A DNA stretch of 64,000 nt from Rosenbergiella gaditana (GTDB lineage Bacteria; Pseudomonadota; Gammaproteobacteria; Enterobacterales; Enterobacteriaceae). A program made the position numbers and the translations under genes. The notes under the pieces were generated by a model. It was given only the letters and a program-made list of their open reading frames with translations. It was not told the origin of the DNA and did no database searches. The first letter of the stretch is position 1. Each line of letters starts with the position of its first letter. Positions 9,865-21,298 of the stretch are shown piece after piece. The stretch spans positions 41,480 through 105,479 of the forward strand of contig NZ_JABBFR010000012.1 of NCBI RefSeq assembly GCF_018494065.1, in the 5' to 3' direction.

Positions 9865-11163
9865 TTAAGCCGGTTGGTTCATCAGTTCTTGGAACTTAGT
9901 CGCTTTTTCAGTAAGTTTTGCTTTTTCAAGAATTAAATCAACAGCTTGCTCTTCTAGCGCAACGTTACGCATGTTGTTCATCATCTCTTTATTTTTGCTA
10001 TAGTACTCGATCACTTCTTGTGGATCTTCGTACGCGGCAGCCATATCAGCAATCATGGTGTTCACACGCTCTTCGTCAGCTTTTAGCTCATTGGTGTTGA
10101 TGACTTCACCCAATAGTAAGCCAACCATTACGCGACGTTTCGCTTGCTCTTCGAATAGCTCACGAGGCAGCTCTAACGCTTGTTGCTCGTTACCACCAAA
10201 ACGTTGTGCGGCTTGACGACGTAATACATCGATCTCACCATCAATTAATGCAGCAGGAACGTCGATTTCGTTTTGTGCAAGTAAGCCGTCAATAGCTTGG
10301 GTCTTGATACGGTTACGCACAGCACCTTTCAGCTCACGTTGCATATTTTTGCTGATTTCAGCACGCAGGCCGTCAATAGAACCGTCCGCAACGCCGAAAC
10401 GTTGAATGAACTCTTCAGTCAATTCTGGCAGTTCACGCTCTTCAACTTTTTTCAGAACGATGTCGAACTTAGCGTCTTTTCCTTTCAGGGTTTCAGCGTG
10501 GTATTCTTCAGGGAATTTAACATCAATAGTAAATTCTTCACCTGCTTTATGACCCACTACGCCCTCTTCGAAGCCTGGGATCATACGACCTTGGCCCATT
10601 GCCAGAACGAAGTCAGAAGATTTTCCACCTTCAAACTCTTCACCGTCGACAGAACCAGAGAAATCGATAGTAACGCGGTCTTCAGCGGTAGCCGCTTTAT
10701 CTGTTTCTTTCCAATCTGCTTGTTGCTTGCGCAGAGTGTCCAGCATTGCATCAACGTCTTCATCGTTAACGTCAACAACAGGTTTCTCGATTTCGATGTT
10801 CTCTAACCCTTTCAATTCAACTTCTGGGTAGACTTCGAATTCAACAGAGTAAGTGAAATCTTCACCTAACTTATATTCGCCTGGAACATAGTTTGGTGCA
10901 CCCGCTGGATTGATCTTCTCTTTAATGATCGCATCAATAAAATGACGAGACATAAGTTCGCCCAGAACATCCTGACGAGCAGAAGCACCGTAACGCTTTT
11001 CAATGATGGTCATTGGCACTTTGCCTTTACGGAAACCATCGATACGCGCTTTTTTAGCGATATCAACCAGTTCTTTCTTCACCGCACCTTCAATGCTGTC
11101 GGCAGGGATAGTCATGGTAATGCGACGGCCTAGGCCCTGAGTTGTTTCAACTGAAACTTGCAT
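9865..11163 (-). CDS. tig: Trigger factor
   Basis: The ribosome-bound chaperone that meets nascent chains, 432 residues as in E. coli. The N-terminal domain has the ribosomal L23-binding loop GFRKGKVP (residues 43-50). The middle FKBP-type prolyl isomerase domain (about 150-245) includes [14 protein letters not shown], and the C-terminal helical arms form the cradle. It is the first gene of the tig-clpP-clpX-lon quality-control block. The 278 bp upstream, to bolA, show no other gene. Confidence 0.98.
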   Translation of the reverse strand: MQVSVETTQGLGRRITMTIPADSIEGAVKKELVDIAKKARIDGFRKGKVPMTIIEKRYGASARQDVLGELMSRHFIDAIIKEKINPAGAPNYVPGEYKLGEDFTYSVEFEVYPEVELKGLENIEIEKPVVDVNDEDVDAMLDTLRKQQADWKETDKAATAEDRVTIDFSGSVDGEEFEGGKSSDFVLAMGQGRMIPGFEEGVVGHKAGEEFTIDVKFPEEYHAETLKGKDAKFDIVLKKVEERELPELTEEFIQRFGVADGSIDGLRAEISKNMQRELKGAVRNRIKTQAIDGLLAQNEIDVPAALIDGEIDVLRRQAAQRFGGNEQQALELPRELFEEQAKRRVMVGLLLGEVINTNELKADEERVNTMIADMAAAYEDPQEVIEYYSKNKEMMNNMRNVALEEQAVDLILEKAKLTEKATKFQELMNQPA

Positions 11164-11441
11164 CTTGTTACCTCAAAAAATCACGTGCTCGATTGGCCTC
11201 ATGGAGAACAGCGAGGTGACCCACTGTTCCGCAACAGAACATGTTGATACGGTTTGAACAACATCCCTGTTACCAGAAGCTTCACGAAGACATTCTGGAA
11301 AAATAGACGCCGCATTATAGCGGCATCAGCGATATGAGTCGAGATTTGGCAGGGTTTCGAGGGGAGATTCTGCGAAAATTTTATCAATTAAGGGCACATT
11401 TTGAGACAAATCAGAAAATAGATGATCAAACTGTCTTTTTT

Positions 11442-11756
11442 TTAAGCAATCATTCCTGCACCACGGCAGTCGGGTGAGGACAATACCGTATCTTGTAATC
11501 CTTCCCACTCTTTAGGCGTGTAAGTATGTAATGCTAAGGCGTGCACTCCGCCAGCCAGTTCAGCGCTCAGAATGCTGTAAATAGAACGATGTCGAGCAAG
11601 AAAACGTTGATTAGTAAATTGCTCTGACACGACGATCACTTTGAAATGGCTTTCAGCACCCGCCGGAACATTGTGGCGATAGCTCTCATTCTGCACATCA
11701 AGGTGAGAAGGGGAAAAAGCCTGAAATAATTTTTCTTCAATTGTCTGACGTATCAT
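11442..11756 (-). CDS. bolA: BolA family transcription regulator / Fe-S partner protein
   Basis: A 104-residue BolA protein that works with monothiol glutaredoxins and affects cell shape in stationary phase. It has the class II KH-like fold signature, with [14 protein letters not shown] and the RHRSIY region holding the conserved His. It lies upstream of tig in the same direction and is divergent from yajG, as in E. coli. Confidence 0.95.
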   Translation of the reverse strand: MIRQTIEEKLFQAFSPSHLDVQNESYRHNVPAGAESHFKVIVVSEQFTNQRFLARHRSIYSILSAELAGGVHALALHTYTPKEWEGLQDTVLSSPDCRGAGMIA

Positions 11757-11913
11757 AATAAGTCCCTCGCTATTAAGGCATCCAATGACCTTAAATAAAT
11801 TGTAGCGTTTATTTCTTGTTACATACTACTTTTGCGAAAAAAAAACGTGCTATTTTAGTGGCGGTTCCGCATAAGCGGTTTAATTCCTCTATGAACTATC
11901 GAGTGGCAAATTC

Positions 11914-12498
11914 ATGGCTCTTTTGAAAAAGTTTGGTTTCCCGTTACTGGCCTTATTTTTACTGGCGGGTTGCGCCGCACCAAGCAACACCATTGATGTA
12001 ACTCCCCAAATTCGTCTACCTCAGCAAGATCCTAGCTTGATGGGTGTCACTATCAGTATTAATGGTGCCGATCAGCGTACCGACCAAGCGCTAGCAAAAG
12101 TGAACCGCGACGGTCAATTAGTGACACTAACCCCTTCACGCGATCTGCGCTTTCTTTTACAAGAAGTGTTAGAAAAACAGATGACGGCTCGCGGTTATAT
12201 GGTCGGCCCTTCAGGGGCAGTAGATTTACAGATCATTGTTAACAAACTCTACGCTGACGTTACGCAAGGAAATGTGCGCTACAGCATCACTACTCAAGCT
12301 GACGTCTCCATCATCGCCACAGCGAAAAATGGGAATAAGCAGGTTAAAACTTATCGTCAAAGTAACAGTATACAAGGACCATTTAGCGCCACGAACGCCA
12401 AAATTACTTCGGCAGTCAACAGTGCATTAACCGATGTAATGAGCGATATGGCTGATGACACCTCAATTCACGAGTTTATTAAACAAAACGCTCACTAA
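11914..12498 (+). CDS. yajG: Lipoprotein YajG
   Basis: A 194-residue predicted lipoprotein with a signal peptide and lipobox LLAGC (Cys20), followed by a YajG-family domain of unknown function. It lies directly upstream of ampG, 42 bp apart in the same direction, as in E. coli where the pair forms an operon; the link may be to peptidoglycan turnover, but this is inference. Confidence 0.92.
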   Translation: MALLKKFGFPLLALFLLAGCAAPSNTIDVTPQIRLPQQDPSLMGVTISINGADQRTDQALAKVNRDGQLVTLTPSRDLRFLLQEVLEKQMTARGYMVGPSGAVDLQIIVNKLYADVTQGNVRYSITTQADVSIIATAKNGNKQVKTYRQSNSIQGPFSATNAKITSAVNSALTDVMSDMADDTSIHEFIKQNAH

Positions 12499-12540
12499 CT
12501 GATACTATGGCTGTATGTTTTCTGCCTACAGCCATTCATC

Positions 12541-14013
12541 ATGACCACACCCTCACGATTTGTCACTTTTTCTCGTACTACCTTGGTCCTATTACTGCTC
12601 GGATTTTCTTCTGGACTCCCCTTGGCGCTTACGTCAGGAACGCTGCAAGCTTGGATGACAGTTGAGGATATCGATCTGAAAACCATTGGTTTTTTTTCTA
12701 TGGTAGGCCAAGCATACGTTTTTAAATTTCTCTGGGCACCCATGATGGATCGCTATTCTCTTCCTTTCACTGGACGGCGACGTGGGTGGTTGGGGGTATG
12801 CCAATTTATATTAATTCTGTTAATTGTCATGATGGGTACAATTAACCCGAATTCTAGTTTACTGTTACTCGCGATACTCGCTGTGGCTGTCGCCTTTTTC
12901 TCTGCATCACAAGATATCGTGTTTGATGCGTGGAAAACCGATGTTCTTTCTGCAGAAGAACGGGGTAACGGTGCTGCATTAACAGTACTCGGTTATCGCC
13001 TCGCTATGTTAGTTTCTGGAGGCTTAGCGCTATGGCTTGCTGACCGCTATCTCGGCTGGCATAACACCTATTTTCTAATGGCTGGGCTAATGTTGCTGGG
13101 TCTATTAGGGACGCTACTCGCTAAGGAATCGGAGCAACCTGTCTCACCTCCCCTATCGTTACGTCATGCTGTGGTCGATCCTCTCAAGGATTTCTTCACC
13201 CGCAACAACACCTGGTTAATGATTACGCTTATCATCTTTTATAAATTAGGCGATGCATTTGCGGGGGCGCTGAGTACCTCTTTTCTGATTAGAGGGCTTG
13301 GATTCAGTGCTGGGGATGTTGGACTGGTCAATAAGTCATTGGGCTTAGTCGCCACCATTATCGGTGCCTTGTACGGCGGTGCGATGATGAGAAAATGGAG
13401 CTTGTATCGTGCCTTAATGATTTTCGGTATAGCTCAAGCCGTTAGCAACTTAGCCTATTGGCTACTGACAGTGATCCCTAGCCATATATGGTCCATGGGA
13501 AGCGCGGTATTTATCGAAAATCTATGTGGTGGAATGGGGACTGCTGCGGCTGTGGCATTGTTAATGTCTCTGTGTAATCGCCGCTTTTCAGCCACGCAAT
13601 TTGCCCTCCTTTCTGCACTGAGTGCCATGGGTCGCGTGTACGTGGGACCTATTGCTGGCTGGCTGGTGGACTCTTGGCACTGGTCAGGTTTCTATGCCTT
13701 TACAGTACTGGCCTCTCTGCCGGGGTTACTGTTACTACGCGCCGCGAAGACCTCACTGCTTAAGCTTGATGATAACACCCATTTCACGCCTCGTTGCCAC
13801 TACGCCACTGGCTATTCACTCACGGCTAAAGGTTTTTTACTTGGCGCTATATTGGCGACGTCGGGGCTGATTATAATGTTAATCACTTACCTGTTCGATT
13901 TGCCCGAGTTGGTCATAACACAGCCACTGATCCGCTATGGGGTGATGGTCGCTGCAATTGCCACAGTGGGGGGGGTGACACTGGATATCCTTTCGAGGGA
14001 AAAAGCAGCATAA
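12541..14013 (+). CDS. ampG: Muropeptide permease AmpG
   Basis: A 490-residue inner-membrane transporter of the major facilitator superfamily that brings anhydro-muropeptides into the cytosol for recycling and so feeds AmpC induction circuits. It has about 12-14 hydrophobic segments, with FSSGLPLALT near the start and the family motif KFLWAPMMDR. The length is like E. coli AmpG (491). A weak hairpin plus T-run (14007-14028) follows the stop and may terminate the yajG-ampG unit. Confidence 0.95.
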   Translation: MTTPSRFVTFSRTTLVLLLLGFSSGLPLALTSGTLQAWMTVEDIDLKTIGFFSMVGQAYVFKFLWAPMMDRYSLPFTGRRRGWLGVCQFILILLIVMMGTINPNSSLLLLAILAVAVAFFSASQDIVFDAWKTDVLSAEERGNGAALTVLGYRLAMLVSGGLALWLADRYLGWHNTYFLMAGLMLLGLLGTLLAKESEQPVSPPLSLRHAVVDPLKDFFTRNNTWLMITLIIFYKLGDAFAGALSTSFLIRGLGFSAGDVGLVNKSLGLVATIIGALYGGAMMRKWSLYRALMIFGIAQAVSNLAYWLLTVIPSHIWSMGSAVFIENLCGGMGTAAAVALLMSLCNRRFSATQFALLSALSAMGRVYVGPIAGWLVDSWHWSGFYAFTVLASLPGLLLLRAAKTSLLKLDDNTHFTPRCHYATGYSLTAKGFLLGAILATSGLIIMLITYLFDLPELVITQPLIRYGVMVAAIATVGGVTLDILSREKAA

Positions 14014-14404
14014 AATGCTATTTTTTTTGTTATTAGGAAAAATTCTGTTTATCGAACTAATAATTCATTCGGTACTTTGGGTGCAGGGAATGAAAGACAA
14101 GATGAGGGAATGTGAATAAATGATACAATCAATGGTTATTTATGTTAAATAAATGATACACAAACTTCGTGGTTATAGCTCTAAAAATTATGAACGCAGT
14201 TTATCAATAGGATTTTGTTATATTAAAGCCAACTAATTGATGGTGTTGATAATTTCATCCTGTGAATAAAATTTGTTAAATGTCTCAAATAACCATCTAC
14301 ACTTTACTGACAGAACCTCAAGCAGGTTTACACTACTCCAACGTTACCGTAAAATACCGATACACTTAAACGACAATACAGCCCTTTGTCATTGAGGTCG
14401 TTAA
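14014..14404. other. AT-rich intergenic region holding the cyo promoter
   Basis: These 391 bp between ampG and cyoA hold no gene. The region is AT-rich. It contains GTTAAAT motifs at 14144-14150 and about 14273-14279 that resemble halves of ArcA boxes (E. coli cyo is ArcA-repressed), and a phased direct repeat (14115-14160). I could not fix the -10/-35 elements with confidence. Confidence 0.5.
14115..14160 (+). repeat. 13-bp direct repeat with 33-bp period upstream of cyoA
   Basis: AATAAATGATACA occurs at 14115-14127 and again, identical, at 14148-14160. The 33-bp spacing equals about three helical turns, so both copies face the same side of the DNA. This suits a pair of binding sites for a regulator, but which one is not known. 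Confidence 0.6.
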
Positions 14405-15331
14405 ATGAGACTCAAGAAATACAAAAATAGTTTGGGGATTTTGTCATTAATTTCAGCCACTCTGCTCATGAGTGGTTGCGATAGTGCGCTTTTAAATCCT
14501 AAAGGTCAGATTGCACTGGAGCAACGTTCATTAATACTGACAGCCTTCGGCTTGATGTTGATTGTCGTCATTCCAGCAGTCTTCATGGCAATTGCATTCG
14601 CCTGGAAGTATCGGGCATCGAATACAAATGCTAAATACTCACCTAACTGGTCACACTCTAATAAAGTGGAAGCAGTAGTTTGGACCGTTCCGATCCTGAT
14701 TATTGTTTTCTTAAGCGTGCTGACTTGGAAAAGTACTCACTCTCTAGAACCAAGTAAACCTATCGTTTCTGATGTAAAACCTGTCGAAATTGATGTCGTT
14801 GCTTTAGACTGGAAATGGCTGTTTATCTACCCTGAGCAAGGTATTGCAACAGTTAATGAGATTGCTTTCCCAGCAAATACTCCGGTGCATTTCAATATCA
14901 CGTCAAACTCTGTGATGAACTCATTCTTTATCCCAACACTGGGTAGCCAAATCTACGCTATGGCAGGAATGACAACGCAATTGAACTTGATTGCGAACGA
15001 AGCAGGGACTTTTGATGGGATCTCCTCTAACTACAGTGGTCGTGGATTCTCTGGTATGAAGTTTAAAGCCATTGCAACCAACACCAGTGCTGAATTTCAG
15101 CAGTGGGTAGATAAGGTCAAAACTGCACCTAATACACTGACTACCATGGATCAGTTTGAGAAGTTGGCTGCGCCAAGCGAAAACAATCCAGTGGAATATT
15201 TCTCAAATGCTAATCCTGAACTGTTTACACAAGTTGTTGACAAGTTTATGTCTAGCCACGGAAAAATGAACATGCCTGCTCACGCTGGTATGGACATGAA
15301 TCACACCGCTTCAGCCGGAGCAGAGGAATAA
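14405..15331 (+). CDS. cyoA: Cytochrome bo3 ubiquinol oxidase subunit II
   Basis: A 308-residue membrane-anchored lipoprotein subunit of the proton-pumping quinol oxidase. It has a signal peptide with lipobox MSGC (Cys25), two transmembrane helices (about 45-70 and 93-112) and a C-terminal cupredoxin domain that lacks the CuA ligands, as in quinol oxidases. It is the first gene of cyoABCDE; cyoB starts 2 bp after its stop. Confidence 0.97.
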   Translation: MRLKKYKNSLGILSLISATLLMSGCDSALLNPKGQIALEQRSLILTAFGLMLIVVIPAVFMAIAFAWKYRASNTNAKYSPNWSHSNKVEAVVWTVPILIIVFLSVLTWKSTHSLEPSKPIVSDVKPVEIDVVALDWKWLFIYPEQGIATVNEIAFPANTPVHFNITSNSVMNSFFIPTLGSQIYAMAGMTTQLNLIANEAGTFDGISSNYSGRGFSGMKFKAIATNTSAEFQQWVDKVKTAPNTLTTMDQFEKLAAPSENNPVEYFSNANPELFTQVVDKFMSSHGKMNMPAHAGMDMNHTASAGAEE

Positions 15332-15333
15332 TC

Positions 15334-17316
15334 ATGTTAGGAAAATTAACATTAGCGGCGGTTCCCCTCGACGTACCAATCGTCATGGTGACCATCTCCG
15401 CTATTATCCTTATTGGTCTGGCACTCGTTGCCGCCATCACTTACTACGGTAAGTGGAAGTATCTGTGGACAGAGTGGTTTACCTCTATTGACCACAAAAA
15501 ACTCGGCATCATGTACTGCATCATGGCTTTCGTGATGTTGCTTCGTGGTTTTGCCGACGCCATCATGATGCGGAGCCAACAGGTTCTTGCCTCAGCGGGT
15601 GAAGCGGGCTTCCTTCCGCCGCACCACTACGATCAAATCTTTACCGCGCATGGCGTGATTATGATTTTCTTCGTAGCGATGCCTTTCGTTGTTGGTCTGA
15701 TGAACATTGCTGTACCGCTGCAAATCGGTGCACGTGATGTTGCTTTCCCATTCCTGAACAACTTAAGCTTCTGGTTCACGGCAATCGGTGTCATCTTGGT
15801 AAACCTTTCACTGGGTGTGGGCGAGTTCGCGCAAACCGGTTGGCTGGCCTACCCTCCTCTGTCGGGTGCTGAATACAGCCCAGGCGTAGGGGTTGACTAC
15901 TGGATTTGGAGTTTACAGCTATCAGGTATTGGTACAACGCTGACAGGGATTAACTTCTTCGTCACAATTTTGAAAATGCGTGCCCCAGGCATGACTATGT
16001 TCAAAATGCCAATTTTCACCTGGACCGCGCTGTGTACTAACGTCCTGATTATTGCGGCGTTCCCAGTATTGACTGTGACCTTAGCACTGCTGACCTTGGA
16101 TCGTTACCTTGGCTTCCATTTCTTTACTAATGAAATGGGCGGTAACATGATGATGTACGTCAACCTGATTTGGGTTTGGGGACATCCAGAAGTTTATATC
16201 CTTGTTCTGCCTGTGTTCGGTGTCTTCTCTGAAGTTACTGCGACTTTCGCTAAAAAACGCATGTTTGGTTACACCTCAATGGTGTGGGCAACTGTTGCGA
16301 TCACCGTCCTGTCATTCATCGTTTGGTTACACCACTTCTTCACTATGGGATCCGGTGCCAACGTCAATGCCTTCTTCGGTATCATGACAATGATTATCGC
16401 AATCCCAACTGGGGTTAAGATCTTCAACTGGTTGTTTACGCTGTATCAAGGCCGTATCGAAATGACTGCGCCTATGCTATGGACCATCGGCTTTATCGTC
16501 ACCTTCTCGGTGGGCGGTATGACAGGTGTTCTGTTAGCGGTTCCTGGTGCTGACTTCGTATTACACAACAGTCTATTCCTGATTGCTCACTTCCATAACG
16601 TTATTATCGGTGGTGTAGTCTTCGGTTGTATGGCAGGTGTGACTTACTGGTTCCCGAAAGCCTTTGGCTTCAAGCTTGACGAGAAATGGGGCAAACGCTC
16701 TTTCTGGTTCTGGATCATCGGGTTCTTCGTTGCCTTTATGCCGCTTTACGCATTAGGCTTCATGGGTATGACCCGTCGTTTAAGTCAAAATATTGATCCA
16801 CAGTTCCACCCACTGCTTGTTGTTGCAGCTTGTGGTGCTGGCCTGATCGCACTGGGTATTCTCTGCCAGCTGATCATGTTCTATGTCTCAATCCGTGACC
16901 GTGAACTGAATCGTGACCTGACTGGGGATCCATGGGGCGGGCGTTCTCTTGAGTGGGCAACATCATCTCCACCTCCGTTCTACAACTTTGCGGTTATTCC
17001 AGAAATCAATGAGCGTGACTCATTCTGGGAAATGAAGCAAAAAGGTGAAGCCTATAAGAAACCTGCGCATTATGAAGAAATTCATATGCCTAAAAATAGT
17101 GGTGCTGCAGTAGTTATCGCTGCCTTCGCAACTATCTTTGGTTTCGCAATGATCTGGTACATCTGGTGGTTGGCGGTTGTCTCTTTTGTTGGAATCTTGG
17201 CGAGCTGGATCATCAAGAGCTTTGACGAAGACGTGGATTACTACGTTACCGTTGAAGAGATCGAACAGATTGAGAACAAACACTTTGAAGAACTTAGCAA
17301 AGCAGGTGTGAAATAA
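15334..17316 (+). CDS. cyoB: Cytochrome bo3 ubiquinol oxidase subunit I
   Basis: The catalytic haem-copper subunit, 660 residues, with about 15 membrane helices. The ligands for low-spin haem b, CuB and haem o3 are visible in [18 protein letters not shown] (cross-linked His-Tyr pair), LHHFFTMG and [10 protein letters not shown]. It reduces oxygen to water and pumps protons. The stop shares one base with the cyoC start (TAATG), which suggests translational coupling. Confidence 0.98.
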   Translation: MLGKLTLAAVPLDVPIVMVTISAIILIGLALVAAITYYGKWKYLWTEWFTSIDHKKLGIMYCIMAFVMLLRGFADAIMMRSQQVLASAGEAGFLPPHHYDQIFTAHGVIMIFFVAMPFVVGLMNIAVPLQIGARDVAFPFLNNLSFWFTAIGVILVNLSLGVGEFAQTGWLAYPPLSGAEYSPGVGVDYWIWSLQLSGIGTTLTGINFFVTILKMRAPGMTMFKMPIFTWTALCTNVLIIAAFPVLTVTLALLTLDRYLGFHFFTNEMGGNMMMYVNLIWVWGHPEVYILVLPVFGVFSEVTATFAKKRMFGYTSMVWATVAITVLSFIVWLHHFFTMGSGANVNAFFGIMTMIIAIPTGVKIFNWLFTLYQGRIEMTAPMLWTIGFIVTFSVGGMTGVLLAVPGADFVLHNSLFLIAHFHNVIIGGVVFGCMAGVTYWFPKAFGFKLDEKWGKRSFWFWIIGFFVAFMPLYALGFMGMTRRLSQNIDPQFHPLLVVAACGAGLIALGILCQLIMFYVSIRDRELNRDLTGDPWGGRSLEWATSSPPPFYNFAVIPEINERDSFWEMKQKGEAYKKPAHYEEIHMPKNSGAAVVIAAFATIFGFAMIWYIWWLAVVSFVGILASWIIKSFDEDVDYYVTVEEIEQIENKHFEELSKAGVK

Positions 17317-17924
17317 TGTCTTCTCTATCTAAACACCACGACGCCCATGGAGAGCATGGGCATCACGATGCAGGAGCCAATAAGATTTTCGGCTTCTGGA
17401 TCTACCTGATGAGTGACTGCATTATCTTTGCAACCTTGTTTGCAACCTATGCAGTGATGATGAATAGCACCGCAGGGGGTCCTGCAGGACGTCAGATCTT
17501 TGAACTGCCTTATGTTCTTGGTGAAACCGCCCTACTCCTCCTAAGTTCTATTACTTACGGCATGGCAGTTATTGCCATGAATAAAGGTAATAAAGGAACG
17601 GTTAATGCTTGGTTAGTATTAACTTTCCTGTGTGGTCTAGGATTCATCGGGATGGAAATCAATGAATTCCATCACCTGATTTCTGAAGGCTTTGGCCCTC
17701 AGCGTAGCGGCTTCCTGTCTGCGTTCTTTACCTTAGTCGGTACCCACGGACTTCACGTAACTTGTGGTCTGATCTGGATGCTGGTTCTGATGTTCCAGAT
17801 CGCGACTCGTGGTCTGACAGCAACTAACCGCACTCGTATCATGTGCCTAAGCTTATTCTGGCACTTCTTAGATGTGGTGTGGATCTGTGTGTTTACCATT
17901 GTCTATCTGATGGGGGTCATGTAA
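17316..17924 (+). CDS. cyoC: Cytochrome bo3 ubiquinol oxidase subunit III
   Basis: A 202-residue subunit with five membrane helices and a His-rich N-terminus ([12 protein letters not shown]). It is a structural partner of CyoB. The start overlaps the cyoB stop and its own stop overlaps the cyoD start, each by one base. Confidence 0.97.
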   Translation: MSSLSKHHDAHGEHGHHDAGANKIFGFWIYLMSDCIIFATLFATYAVMMNSTAGGPAGRQIFELPYVLGETALLLLSSITYGMAVIAMNKGNKGTVNAWLVLTFLCGLGFIGMEINEFHHLISEGFGPQRSGFLSAFFTLVGTHGLHVTCGLIWMLVLMFQIATRGLTATNRTRIMCLSLFWHFLDVVWICVFTIVYLMGVM

Positions 17925-18253
17925 TGAGTCATTCAGCAACCGAACATGGCGCATCGCATGGTAGCGTGAAGTCGTACATGATTGGCTTCATCCTTTCTAT
18001 CATCCTGACTGGAATCCCTTTCTGGATGGTAATGGATGGAAGTTCTGCACACTCCACTACACTGGCTGTAGTGGTGATCTGTGCCGTAGTTCAGGTTATT
18101 GTCCATCTGGTCTATTTCCTCCACCTCGACAGTAAGTCTGAGGGCGGCTGGAACCTAGTAGCCATTGTCTTCTCAGCAATCATCATCTTGATTGTTGTGG
18201 TAGGCTCGCTGTGGATCATGTGGAACCTTAACTACAACATGATGCCCCACTAA
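17924..18253 (+). CDS. cyoD: Cytochrome bo3 ubiquinol oxidase subunit IV
   Basis: A 109-residue, three-helix subunit that assists assembly of the CuB site. The reading frame is open 27 codons further upstream inside cyoC, but the ATG at 17924 (MSHSATEHG) gives the E. coli length and the same TAATG overlap seen at the previous junction, so that start is chosen. Confidence 0.95.
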   Translation: MSHSATEHGASHGSVKSYMIGFILSIILTGIPFWMVMDGSSAHSTTLAVVVICAVVQVIVHLVYFLHLDSKSEGGWNLVAIVFSAIIILIVVVGSLWIMWNLNYNMMPH

Positions 18254-18267
18254 CTGAGTTAACCGTA

Positions 18268-19158
18268 ATGATTAAGCAATACCTACAAGTGACAAAACCA
18301 GGAATTATTTTCGGAAATTTAATTTCTGTGATCGGGGGTTTTTTGCTCGCCTCTAAAGGCAGCATCGACTTCCGCTTATTTTTCGTCTCACTGATTGGCG
18401 TTTCTCTCGTCGTCGCATCAGGTTGTGTCTATAACAACGTGATCGACCGCGATATTGACCATAAGATGGAAAGGACGAAAAACCGAGTTCTGGTGAAGGG
18501 GCTCATTTCAACAAAAGTGAGCTTGGCATATGCCACTTTGTTAGGTATTGCTGGTTTTGCGGTACTCTACTTTGGTGCAAATCCGCTGGCTATGTGGCTG
18601 GCGGTAATGGGTTTCGTGGTTTATGTCGGTGTCTACAGTCTCTACATGAAACGTAATTCTGTTTATGGAACGTTAATTGGAAGCTTGTCAGGTGCCGCTC
18701 CTCCCGTGATTGGCTACTGTGCCGTCACGGGCAGTTTCGATGCGGGTGCATTGATCCTACTGGCTATCTTCAGCTTATGGCAAATGCCTCACTCTTATGC
18801 CATCGCTATCTTCCGCTTTAAAGATTATCAAGCGGCAAATATTCCGGTGTTACCCGTTGTTAAAGGTATCTCCGTCGCGAAAAACCATATTACGCTGTAT
18901 ATCATCGCGTTTATGGTAGCGACCTTAATGCTCTCTTTAGGGGGCTATGCTGGCTATAAATATTTAGTGGTTGCCGCCGCAGTCAGCTTATGGTGGTTAG
19001 GGATGGCGCTCTCTGGTTATAAATCAGAAAATGACGACCGGGTCTGGGCGCGCAAACTGTTTGTCTTCTCTATTGTCGCCATCACCGCGTTAAGCGTCAT
19101 GATGTCAGTCGACTTTATGGGCCCGGGCTCCCCTGAGCTACTGACCTACGTGCGTTAA
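18268..19158 (+). CDS. cyoE: Protohaem IX farnesyltransferase (haem O synthase)
   Basis: A 296-residue integral membrane prenyltransferase of the UbiA family that makes haem O for CyoB. The two Asp-rich loops that bind farnesyl diphosphate are visible ([18 protein letters not shown] and the later [10 protein letters not shown] region). It is the last gene of the cyo operon and is followed by a strong terminator. Confidence 0.97.
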   Translation: MIKQYLQVTKPGIIFGNLISVIGGFLLASKGSIDFRLFFVSLIGVSLVVASGCVYNNVIDRDIDHKMERTKNRVLVKGLISTKVSLAYATLLGIAGFAVLYFGANPLAMWLAVMGFVVYVGVYSLYMKRNSVYGTLIGSLSGAAPPVIGYCAVTGSFDAGALILLAIFSLWQMPHSYAIAIFRFKDYQAANIPVLPVVKGISVAKNHITLYIIAFMVATLMLSLGGYAGYKYLVVAAAVSLWWLGMALSGYKSENDDRVWARKLFVFSIVAITALSVMMSVDFMGPGSPELLTYVR

Positions 19159-19174
19159 TCCCACTCTTAGCTTT

Positions 19175-19203
19175 AAGGCGCGAATTTCGCGCCTTTTCTT
19201 TTT
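19175..19203 (+). terminator. Rho-independent terminator of the cyo operon
   Basis: A nine-base stem (AAGGCGCGA / TCGCGCCTT) with an ATT loop is followed by TTCTTTTTGTT. It lies 17 bp past the cyoE stop. Confidence 0.92.
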
Positions 19204-19284
19204 GTTACCTAAGCTTAAGATCTATTCATTTACCCAACCTACACAACTCCTTAGACTAGAAACAGAATTAAATTAGAGGTTGTA

Positions 19285-20646
19285 ATGAACGATAATAAAA
19301 TGACCCCGCTCGAGTTGCGAGCAACTTGGGGATTGGGCACGGTATTTTCTTTACGCATGCTGGGTATGTTTATGGTACTACCCGTACTGACCACATACGG
19401 CATGGCTTTACAGGGCGCAACGGAAGGTCTTATTGGACTAGCCATCGGTATTTACGGACTCGCACAAGCCATCTTCCAAATTCCCTTTGGATTACTCTCC
19501 GACCGCGTAGGGAGAAAGCCTCTTATTGTGGGCGGATTGCTAGTGTTTGTGATAGGAAGTATCGTTGCCGCGACGACCACCTCGATCTGGGGAATAATTC
19601 TTGGTCGAGCCTTACAAGGGTCTGGCGCTATTGCAGCCGCGGTCATGGCGCTATTGTCTGATTTAACCCGCGAGCAAAACCGCACTAAAGCGATGGCCTT
19701 TATTGGTATAAGCTTCGGGGTAACCTTCGCCATTGCTATGGTGCTCGGCCCTATTGTGACTCATCTCCTTGGACTACACGCTTTATTTTGGATGATTGCC
19801 GTGCTGGCGACGTTAGGGATCATTATTACCCTATTAATCGTCCCTTCTACTACAGAGCATGTGCTAAACCGTGAATCGGGTATGGTAAAAGGCAGTTTTC
19901 GTAACGTTTTAGCCAACCCCAAATTACTCAAGCTGAATGCCGGTATTTTATTTCTGCACATTTTATTAATGTCGAGCTTTGTTGCGCTACCCGGAGAGTT
20001 TGAACAAGCGGGCTTACCTGCTGCCGATCATTGGAAGGTTTATCTTGTCACCATGCTGATCGCTTTTGTTGGTGTGGTGCCTTTTATCATTATTGCTGAA
20101 GTTAAACGCAAGATGAAGTTGGTCTTTGTTAGCTGCGTCGCACTATTACTCGTTGCTGAGTTAGTCTTATGGCAAGCTGGAGCCCATTTCTGGACACTGG
20201 TCATTGGCGTTCAACTCTTCTTCTTTGCATTTAATTTGATGGAAGCAATCTTACCATCGCTGATCAGTAAAGAGTCTCCTGCGGGTTATAAAGGCACCGC
20301 GATGGGAATCTATTCAACAAGCCAATTTCTCGGCGTTGCCATTGGTGGCAGTATGGGTGGCTGGGTTTTCCAACACCTAGATGCTCAAGCGGTATTTCTG
20401 TTGGGCGCAGTGATTGCTGGAGTGTGGTTACTTGTCAGTTTGACCATGCAAGAACCTCCCTACGTCAGCAGCCTTCGCGTGGTTCTCCAACACACTGGCA
20501 ATACTGAGCTGCTTGAACAGCGATTACGTCAAGCACCAGGGGTAAGTAATGTACTGATTATTCCTGAAGAGCGGGCGGCTTATATCAAAATTGATAGCAA
20601 AACGACTAACCGCCAAGTAATCGAAGCACTGATTGCGGCAAACTAG
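19285..20646 (+). CDS. yajR: MFS exporter YajR
   Basis: A 453-residue major facilitator transporter with 12 membrane helices, the MFS motif DRVGRKP between helices 2 and 3, and the YajR-type C-terminal ferredoxin-like (YAM) domain from about residue 390 (VVLQHTGNTELLEQRL). The E. coli protein has a solved structure, but its natural substrate is not known. Position between cyoE and yajQ is as in E. coli. Confidence 0.94.
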   Translation: MNDNKMTPLELRATWGLGTVFSLRMLGMFMVLPVLTTYGMALQGATEGLIGLAIGIYGLAQAIFQIPFGLLSDRVGRKPLIVGGLLVFVIGSIVAATTTSIWGIILGRALQGSGAIAAAVMALLSDLTREQNRTKAMAFIGISFGVTFAIAMVLGPIVTHLLGLHALFWMIAVLATLGIIITLLIVPSTTEHVLNRESGMVKGSFRNVLANPKLLKLNAGILFLHILLMSSFVALPGEFEQAGLPAADHWKVYLVTMLIAFVGVVPFIIIAEVKRKMKLVFVSCVALLLVAELVLWQAGAHFWTLVIGVQLFFFAFNLMEAILPSLISKESPAGYKGTAMGIYSTSQFLGVAIGGSMGGWVFQHLDAQAVFLLGAVIAGVWLLVSLTMQEPPYVSSLRVVLQHTGNTELLEQRLRQAPGVSNVLIIPEERAAYIKIDSKTTNRQVIEALIAAN

Positions 20647-20662
20647 TCCCCTCCCCTCTTGA

Positions 20663-20694
20663 CCACTTACCTGAAACTTATTCCAGGTAAGTGG
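20663..20694. terminator. Inverted repeat between yajR and yajQ
   Basis: An 11-base perfect stem (CCACTTACCTG / CAGGTAAGTGG) with a ten-base loop lies between convergent genes. There is no good T-run on either side, so termination is likely but not certain. Confidence 0.6.
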
Positions 20695-20707
20695 TAGATA
20701 GTTAACA

Positions 20708-21199
20708 CTAATCGCGGAAGTTTTTAAACTGGAACGGTTGCCCCAAATTAGCGCCTTTCACTGTCGCCATTGCGGTTTGTAAATCATCACGGGACTTACC
20801 GGTTACGCGCAGAGAATCCCCTTGAATCTGGGCCTGCACTTTCAGCTTGGCATCCTTGATAACTTTAACGATTTTCTTGGCTATATCCGTTTCAATTCCT
20901 TTCTTCATCTTAATGTCTAGGCTCCAACTTTTACCACTGTGGGTAATTTCTTCGGGAACATCTAGCACCGCTCCTTCAATGCCGCGCTTTAGCATTTTTT
21001 CGCGTAAAATGTCGATAATTTGACGAACTTGAAAATCAGACTCACTGCTTACCGTAATAACTTCGTTCTTTTCATTGAGTGTCACTTCTGCAGTCACATT
21101 GCGAAAATCGAAACGAGTAGATAACTCACGGTTCGCATTTTCTACAGCATTTTTCACTTCTGGCATTTCCACTTCTGAAACTATATCGAAAGATGGCAT
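20708..21199 (-). CDS. yajQ: Nucleotide-binding UPF0234-family protein YajQ
   Basis: A 163-residue protein with two ferredoxin-like domains. Family members bind nucleotides, and a Xanthomonas homologue binds cyclic di-GMP. The start is set at [10 protein letters not shown] after a GAGGAGAAG ribosome site; the frame stays open upstream but that would add 19 residues absent from E. coli YajQ. Confidence 0.93.
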   Translation of the reverse strand: MPSFDIVSEVEMPEVKNAVENANRELSTRFDFRNVTAEVTLNEKNEVITVSSESDFQVRQIIDILREKMLKRGIEGAVLDVPEEITHSGKSWSLDIKMKKGIETDIAKKIVKVIKDAKLKVQAQIQGDSLRVTGKSRDDLQTAMATVKGANLGQPFQFKNFRD

Positions 21200-21298
21200 A
21201 TTTTCTTCTCCTCTTGAATCGTTGACATGCATAATACCGATCTGTAAAGACGACACAACTGTTCAGCAAAAAATGGCGAAGGATTGCGAGGGAATTTT

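Noticed and set aside
10297..10806. 169-codon plus-strand frame opposite tig
   Set aside because: Antisense shadow of a highly conserved gene; Phe-rich composition typical of reversed coding sequence and no family resemblance.
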